Origin: an uncultured Eubacteriales bacterium
Lineage (GTDB): Bacteria > Bacillota > Clostridia > Peptostreptococcales > Anaerovoracaceae
Length of the DNA stretch: 9,657 bases
Assembly: GCA_900542245.1 (NCBI GenBank)
Contig: UQMQ01000090.1
Coordinates: 1 to 9,657, forward strand
Direction: 5' to 3'
Shown: piece by piece, positions 6,045-9,657 of the stretch
How the letters are laid out: each line of letters begins with the position of its first letter
Position numbering within the stretch: the first letter of the stretch is position 1
The notes under the pieces: model-generated
What the model was told of the DNA's origin: nothing
Database searches by the model: none
The model's input: only the letters and a program-made list of their open reading frames with translations
Made by a program: the position numbers and the translations under genes

Positions 6045-6777
6045 TATCATCATCTCGGTCAAAGATTTAGTCAAGGAATACAATCATGGAGAAGTCGTGG
6101 CGCTGGATCACTGCGATCTGGATGTGAAAAAAGGCGAGGTGGTCGCGATCATCGGACCGTCCGGCTCCGGCAAGTCCACCCTGCTGAGGAGTCTCAATCT
6201 GCTCGAGGAGCCGACCGCCGGGGAGATTTATTTTGAGGGCGTGGAGCTGTCGTCCAAGAAGGTCGACATCAATCGGCATCGGCAGAAGATGGGGATGGTG
6301 TTCCAGCACTTCAATCTTTTTCCACATAAGACGGTGCTCGAAAACATTATGATGGCACCGGTGACGCTCAAACTTAAAACGCAGCAGGAGGCACAGGCGC
6401 AGGCTTTGAAACTGCTAGAGCGTGTCGGATTGGCGGATAAAAAAGACGAATATCCAAACATGCTTTCCGGCGGACAGAAGCAGCGTATCGCGATCGTGCG
6501 GGCGCTGGCGATGGAGCCGGAGGTCATGCTTTTTGACGAACCGACGTCCGCGCTCGACCCGGAAATGGTCGGCGAGGTGCTGGACGTGATGCGAGAGCTG
6601 GCGGGCGAGGGCATGACGATGATCGTCGTGACACACGAAATGGGCTTTGCCAGAGAAGTTGCCGACCGCGTGATTTTCATGGCGGACGGCAGCATCGTCG
6701 AGGCGGGGACGCCGCAGCAGATCTTCGATGAACCAAAGGAGGAACGGACCCGGAATTTCCTTTCCAAAGTGCTGTGA
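6028..6777 (+). CDS. Polar amino acid ABC transporter ATP-binding protein
   Basis: This cytoplasmic ATPase powers the importer and has 249 residues, the usual size for GlnQ/HisP/ArtP-type subunits. All motifs are intact: Walker A GPSGSGKST (43-51), Q-loop Gln93 in VFQHFNLFPH, signature LSGGQKQR (146-153), Walker B VMLFDEPTSALDP (166-178) and switch His203 in VVTHEMG. The signature and FNLFPH segments are typical of polar amino acid importers. I start at GTG 6028 because AAGGAGG (6014-6020) lies seven bases upstream. The ATG at 6021 belongs to the permease frame, and the far-upstream in-frame ATG at 5914 would add non-homologous residues read from inside the permease. It is the last gene of the ARG-box operon. 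An inverted repeat that can act as a terminator starts 68 bp after the stop. Confidence 0.95.
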   Translation: METNTDIIISVKDLVKEYNHGEVVALDHCDLDVKKGEVVAIIGPSGSGKSTLLRSLNLLEEPTAGEIYFEGVELSSKKVDINRHRQKMGMVFQHFNLFPHKTVLENIMMAPVTLKLKTQQEAQAQALKLLERVGLADKKDEYPNMLSGGQKQRIAIVRALAMEPEVMLFDEPTSALDPEMVGEVLDVMRELAGEGMTMIVVTHEMGFAREVADRVIFMADGSIVEAGTPQQIFDEPKEERTRNFLSKVL

Positions 6778-6845
6778 GCGCGGGAGCCTTAGCCAAGCGA
6801 GGGCTGCCGTACATGACGAAACAAAAATAAAAATGGATAAGAACG

Positions 6846-6910
6846 AATCCTTTCGCATGTGAATACGATATTACAGAATTGTATGTAAAATCACATGCGA
6901 AAGGATTTTT
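6846..6910 (+). terminator. Inverted repeat: transporter terminator overlapping the feoAB ribosome binding site
   Basis: Two 17-nt arms (6846-6862 and 6891-6907) are perfectly complementary, and five T follow (6906-6910). In the 28-nt loop a second stem can form, 6863-6869 with 6878-6884, leaving a 6-nt bulge. The right arm includes AAAGGA (6900-6905), the Shine-Dalgarno of feoAB, whose ATG is at 6914. The repeat can therefore end the transporter operon, and in a read-through transcript it would hide the feoAB start. No good feoAB promoter is visible. TAAAAT (6886-6891) in the loop lacks a -35. The rest of the 6778-6913 spacer shows only an A-rich stretch around 6820-6838. Confidence 0.7.
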
Positions 6911-6913
6911 GAT

Positions 6914-9415
6914 ATGAAGCAGGAAATAACTTTGGCGGAGCTGGCCCCGGGTCAAAAGGGGACAGTCCGCGCGCTCAGGACGGCAGGCAGCATGCGGCGC
7001 AGGCTGCTGGATCTGGGCTTGATAGAAGGCACGCAGGTGGAATGCGTCGGTCGGAGTCCGGGCGGCGATCCGCTGAGCTTTTTGATCCATGACGCGGTAA
7101 TCGCGATCCGCAAATGCGACTGCCGCGATATTCTGATGGAGCAGGAAGGATACCGGTCCAAAACGATTGCGCTGGCGGGCAATCCCAATGTCGGCAAGTC
7201 TACGGTTTTTAACGCATTGACCGGTATGCACCAGCATACCGGCAACTGGGCAGGCAAGACGGTCGGTAATGCCTGCGGTGACTGCTATATCCGGGGGACT
7301 GCATACCGGATGGTTGATATCCCGGGGACCTATTCGCTGCTGACACATTCGGCAGAGGAGGAAGCTGCGCGGGATTTCTTGTGCTTTGGGCGGCCGGATG
7401 CGGTGGTTGCAGTCTGCAGCGCGGTCTGTCTGCAGCGCAATCTGCATCTGGTGCTGCAGCTGATGGAGCTGTGCCCGCATGTGATCCTCTGCGTCAATAT
7501 GATGGATGAGGCCAAGGCGCGCGGTATCAAAATCGATTTGGAGGGTTTATCCGCGCGCCTTGGCATTCCGGCTGTCGGTATCTGCGCCCGCCGGAAACGC
7601 GGGCTCAAAAAGCTGGAGCAGCTGATCGCGGCGGCGGGGCAGACAGACTGCGAAAGCCCCGCTGCCGCACAGGAAACCGCCGTTGCTGCGGGCGCGGCTG
7701 TGATCAGGGAAACCGCCGCGCAGGATCAGGCGGCAGATGCGGCTGACCCTGCTGATCTGCCAGATGCATCGGCTGCATTTTTAGACGGCGCGGTTTCGCC
7801 TGGCGCGGATGATGCCGCGCGGCTGCGTCTGTCCTATCCTGCGCCCATAGAAGCGGCGGTGAAGCTGCTGGCGCCGGTGCTTGCGGCGCGTCTTGCGGGC
7901 AGACTGCCCGCAAGGTGGCTGGCGCTGCGCATGCTGGAGGGTGAGGAGGCATTACTTGACAGAACAGAGCAGGCATGCGGCGTTTCTTTGCGGCAGGACG
8001 CAGAGGTGCAGGCAGCGTGGACACACGCCGTGCAGGAGTTGCAGTCCGGCGGCATGAGCCCACAGACCGTATCCGATGCCGCCGCAGCTACCCTCCTGCA
8101 GCATGCGGAGCGCGTTTGCAGGGGTCTTGTACAGATACCGGAACGCAGCTATCAACGCACCGACGGCCGCATCGATCGCCTGCTGACCGGGCGGCATACC
8201 GCCTATCCCTGTATGCTGCTCCTGCTGGCTGCTGTATTCTGGCTGACCATCGTCGGCGCGAATTATCCGTCTGCACTCTTGTCGGCCGCCTTTGCGAGCG
8301 TGGAGGGCGGCCTCCGGTCCGGCGCGGCGATCCTGCACGCGCCTGCTTGGCTGTCGGGTCTGCTCATCGACGGCGCTTATCGCGTGCTGGCTTGGGTCAT
8401 CGCGGTCATGCTGCCGCCGATGGCGATCTTCTTTCCTTTATTTACGCTGCTGGAGGATCTGGGCTATCTGCCGCGTATCGCCTATAACCTCGATAAACCG
8501 TTTCAGCGCTGCTGTGCCTGCGGCAAGCAGGCACTGACCATGTGCATGGGTTTCGGCTGCAACGCCGCAGGCGTTACCGGCTGCCGCATCATCGACTCCC
8601 CGCGCGAGCGCATGCTGGCGATCCTGACCAACAGTCTGGTTCCCTGCAACGGACGTTTCCCAGCGCTGATTGCCGTTTTGACCATGTTTTTTGCATACGG
8701 GAGCTGCGCGCAGGACGGTATGACAGTGGGGGCGGGCGGTTCTGTGCTTGCGGCGCTGCTTTTGACTGCTGCCATTGTCTGCGGCGTCGCAGCGACCCTG
8801 TTGGTGACTAAAATCCTGTCCAAAACCCTGCTGCGCGGCATGCCGTCCTCCTTTACACTGGAGCTGCCGCCTTACCGCATGCCGCAGATCGGCAGCGTCA
8901 TCGTCCGCTCTGTGCTGGACCGGACGCTGTTCGTCTTGGCGCGGGCGGCAGCTGTCGCTGCGCCCGCAGGGCTTTTGATCTGGACCCTCGCCAATGTGAC
9001 CGTCGGCTCCGCCAGCCTCCTGCAGCACTTCGTTTCTTTTTTGGAGCCGGCCGGCACCCTGCTCGGACTCGACGGCGCGATCCTCGCAGCCTTTATCCTA
9101 GGACTACCGGCCAATGAGATCGTAATCCCGCTGGTGGTCATGATCTACCTCACGCAGGGGAAGCTGACCGGGATGGAAGATCTGACCCTGCTGCGCACGA
9201 TCTTTGTCGACAACGGCTGGACGGCGGTGACCGCTGTCTGCTTTGTGCTCTTTTCCCTGATGCACTGGCCCTGCTCAACGACCCTGCTGACCATTCATAA
9301 GGAGACCGGCAGCTGGAAATGGACCGGAGCAGCCGTTCTAATTCCGACGATTTGCGGTGTTCTGAGCTGCGCTGCGGTCAGGCAGGGCGCAGCCCTGTTG
9401 GGTGTTACGTGTTAG
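6914..9415 (+). CDS. feoB: Fused FeoA-FeoB ferrous iron transporter
   Basis: This inner-membrane Fe2+ importer has 833 residues and is a natural fusion of FeoA and FeoB. Residues 1-75 are a FeoA SH3-like domain (TLAELAPGQKGTVRAL, then RRRLLDLGLIEGTQVE). The GTPase domain follows: G1 GNPNVGKST (89-97), the G2 region GNWAGKTVGNA (110-120), G3 DIPGT (135-139) and G4 NMMD (195-198). The G5 position reads CAR (224-226), where SAR is usual. An alanine-rich segment (about 240-305) separates this from the helical regulatory part (YPAPIEAAVKLLAP onward). From about 430 a multi-helix membrane domain contains the Gate-type sequences EDLGYLPR (514-521), GFGCN (546-550), PCNGRFP (577-583) and GLPANEIVIP (730-739). 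The ATG follows AAAGGA by eight bases. FeoA and FeoB act together, so no partner gene is needed. Fur- or DtxR-type iron control is usual, but I see no clear box. Confidence 0.96.
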   Translation: MKQEITLAELAPGQKGTVRALRTAGSMRRRLLDLGLIEGTQVECVGRSPGGDPLSFLIHDAVIAIRKCDCRDILMEQEGYRSKTIALAGNPNVGKSTVFNALTGMHQHTGNWAGKTVGNACGDCYIRGTAYRMVDIPGTYSLLTHSAEEEAARDFLCFGRPDAVVAVCSAVCLQRNLHLVLQLMELCPHVILCVNMMDEAKARGIKIDLEGLSARLGIPAVGICARRKRGLKKLEQLIAAAGQTDCESPAAAQETAVAAGAAVIRETAAQDQAADAADPADLPDASAAFLDGAVSPGADDAARLRLSYPAPIEAAVKLLAPVLAARLAGRLPARWLALRMLEGEEALLDRTEQACGVSLRQDAEVQAAWTHAVQELQSGGMSPQTVSDAAAATLLQHAERVCRGLVQIPERSYQRTDGRIDRLLTGRHTAYPCMLLLLAAVFWLTIVGANYPSALLSAAFASVEGGLRSGAAILHAPAWLSGLLIDGAYRVLAWVIAVMLPPMAIFFPLFTLLEDLGYLPRIAYNLDKPFQRCCACGKQALTMCMGFGCNAAGVTGCRIIDSPRERMLAILTNSLVPCNGRFPALIAVLTMFFAYGSCAQDGMTVGAGGSVLAALLLTAAIVCGVAATLLVTKILSKTLLRGMPSSFTLELPPYRMPQIGSVIVRSVLDRTLFVLARAAAVAAPAGLLIWTLANVTVGSASLLQHFVSFLEPAGTLLGLDGAILAAFILGLPANEIVIPLVVMIYLTQGKLTGMEDLTLLRTIFVDNGWTAVTAVCFVLFSLMHWPCSTTLLTIHKETGSWKWTGAAVLIPTICGVLSCAAVRQGAALLGVTC

Positions 9416-9657
9416 GAACGCAGCCGCACAGGATCGGATGGAATCTGTGTCAAGAGCAGGCAAATGTTCTGCCAAGAATCTGTGAAACTGCTTGCAAAGC
9501 TGCACTGAAAAAGGCAGAATACAAAAGTTCGGCAAAAAAGTGTATACAACTTGGCTTCCGTCGTTTTGCTCAAAACATAGTACCTTCAGTTGACAAAGGC
9601 ACACACGGTTTGCAAAGACCTATTTGCTTCTGCACTTTGTTGTCTTCGCTCACCGTA
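9416..9657. other. Region downstream of feoAB, no gene identified
   Basis: These 242 bp contain no convincing coding sequence or strong terminator. A perfect TTGACA occurs at 9590-9595 on the + strand, but no -10 box lies 16-18 bp after it. A minus-strand open frame (9604 to 9338) runs into the feoAB 3' end, has no recognisable content and was not accepted. The next gene lies beyond the window. Confidence 0.5.

Noticed and set aside
6863..6891. Fur box or full promoter in the loop before feoAB
   Set aside because: The sequence does not match the GATAATGATAATCATTATC type repeat, and TAAAAT at 6886 has no acceptable -35, so neither was called.
8438..9028. Long minus-strand frame inside feoAB (196 codons), and similar frames at 7704-8063
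   Set aside because: They are antisense shadows of a GC-rich gene; the products are Arg/Gln/Ala-rich with no motifs, while the + strand frame has complete FeoB motifs.
9338..9604. Minus-strand open frame of 88 codons after feoAB
   Set aside because: A third of it is antisense to the feoAB end, no ribosome binding site is seen, and the composition looks random.
9590..9618. Perfect TTGACA as a promoter near the right end
   Set aside because: No -10-like hexamer occurs at 16-18 bp, and no downstream gene is visible to support it.
1..9657. CRISPR array, transposon, phage, toxin-antitoxin or defence system
   Set aside because: No regular direct repeats, transposase or integrase motifs, or paired small toxin/antitoxin genes were found; all large genes belong to common housekeeping or transport families.

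Overview
The window reads as an ordinary chromosomal stretch of a mid-GC, probably anaerobic, low-G+C-lineage Firmicute of the class Clostridia (gut type). The evidence is indirect: a DUF4317 protein and a DUF1294 protein, both common in Clostridia; a fused FeoA-FeoB iron transporter of the clade with GNWxGKTV and PCNGRFP motifs; an ARG box matching the Bacillus AhrC type; and AAAGGA/GGAGG Shine-Dalgarno sequences. No rRNA, tRNA, CRISPR array, insertion sequence or phage gene was seen.

Layout. Positions 1-195 hold the terminator of an unseen upstream unit, a good sigma-A-type promoter and a structured leader. They lead into a MATE-family drug/sodium antiporter (196-1605). A DUF4317 gene of unknown function (2728 down to 1586) converges on it, and the two coding ends overlap by 20 bp. 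A 380-bp divergent spacer follows, with a strong hairpin, a candidate promoter for DUF4317 and a 14-bp perfect palindrome. Then comes a short + strand unit: a flavodoxin-fold protein with a compact four-cysteine motif (3109-3789), a possible 18-codon ORF that overlaps both neighbours, and a DUF1294 membrane protein (3835-4101). A strong terminator closes it.

Positions 4211-6777 are a complete polar amino acid ABC importer operon: binding lipoprotein, permease and ATPase. Its promoter (perfect TATAAT, 17-bp spacer) is covered by a near-perfect ARG box. Arginine or a related basic amino acid is therefore the likely substrate, and the arginine repressor the likely regulator. A 17-bp perfect inverted repeat then ends the operon and also contains the ribosome binding site of the next gene, the 833-residue FeoA-FeoB ferrous iron transporter (6914-9415). 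That protein carries an unusual alanine-rich linker. The last 242 bp show no convincing gene.

I found no evidence of an undescribed multi-gene system. The most informative signals are regulatory: the ARG box, the feoAB hairpin that hides its ribosome binding site, the structured MATE leader, and the overlapping small ORF.
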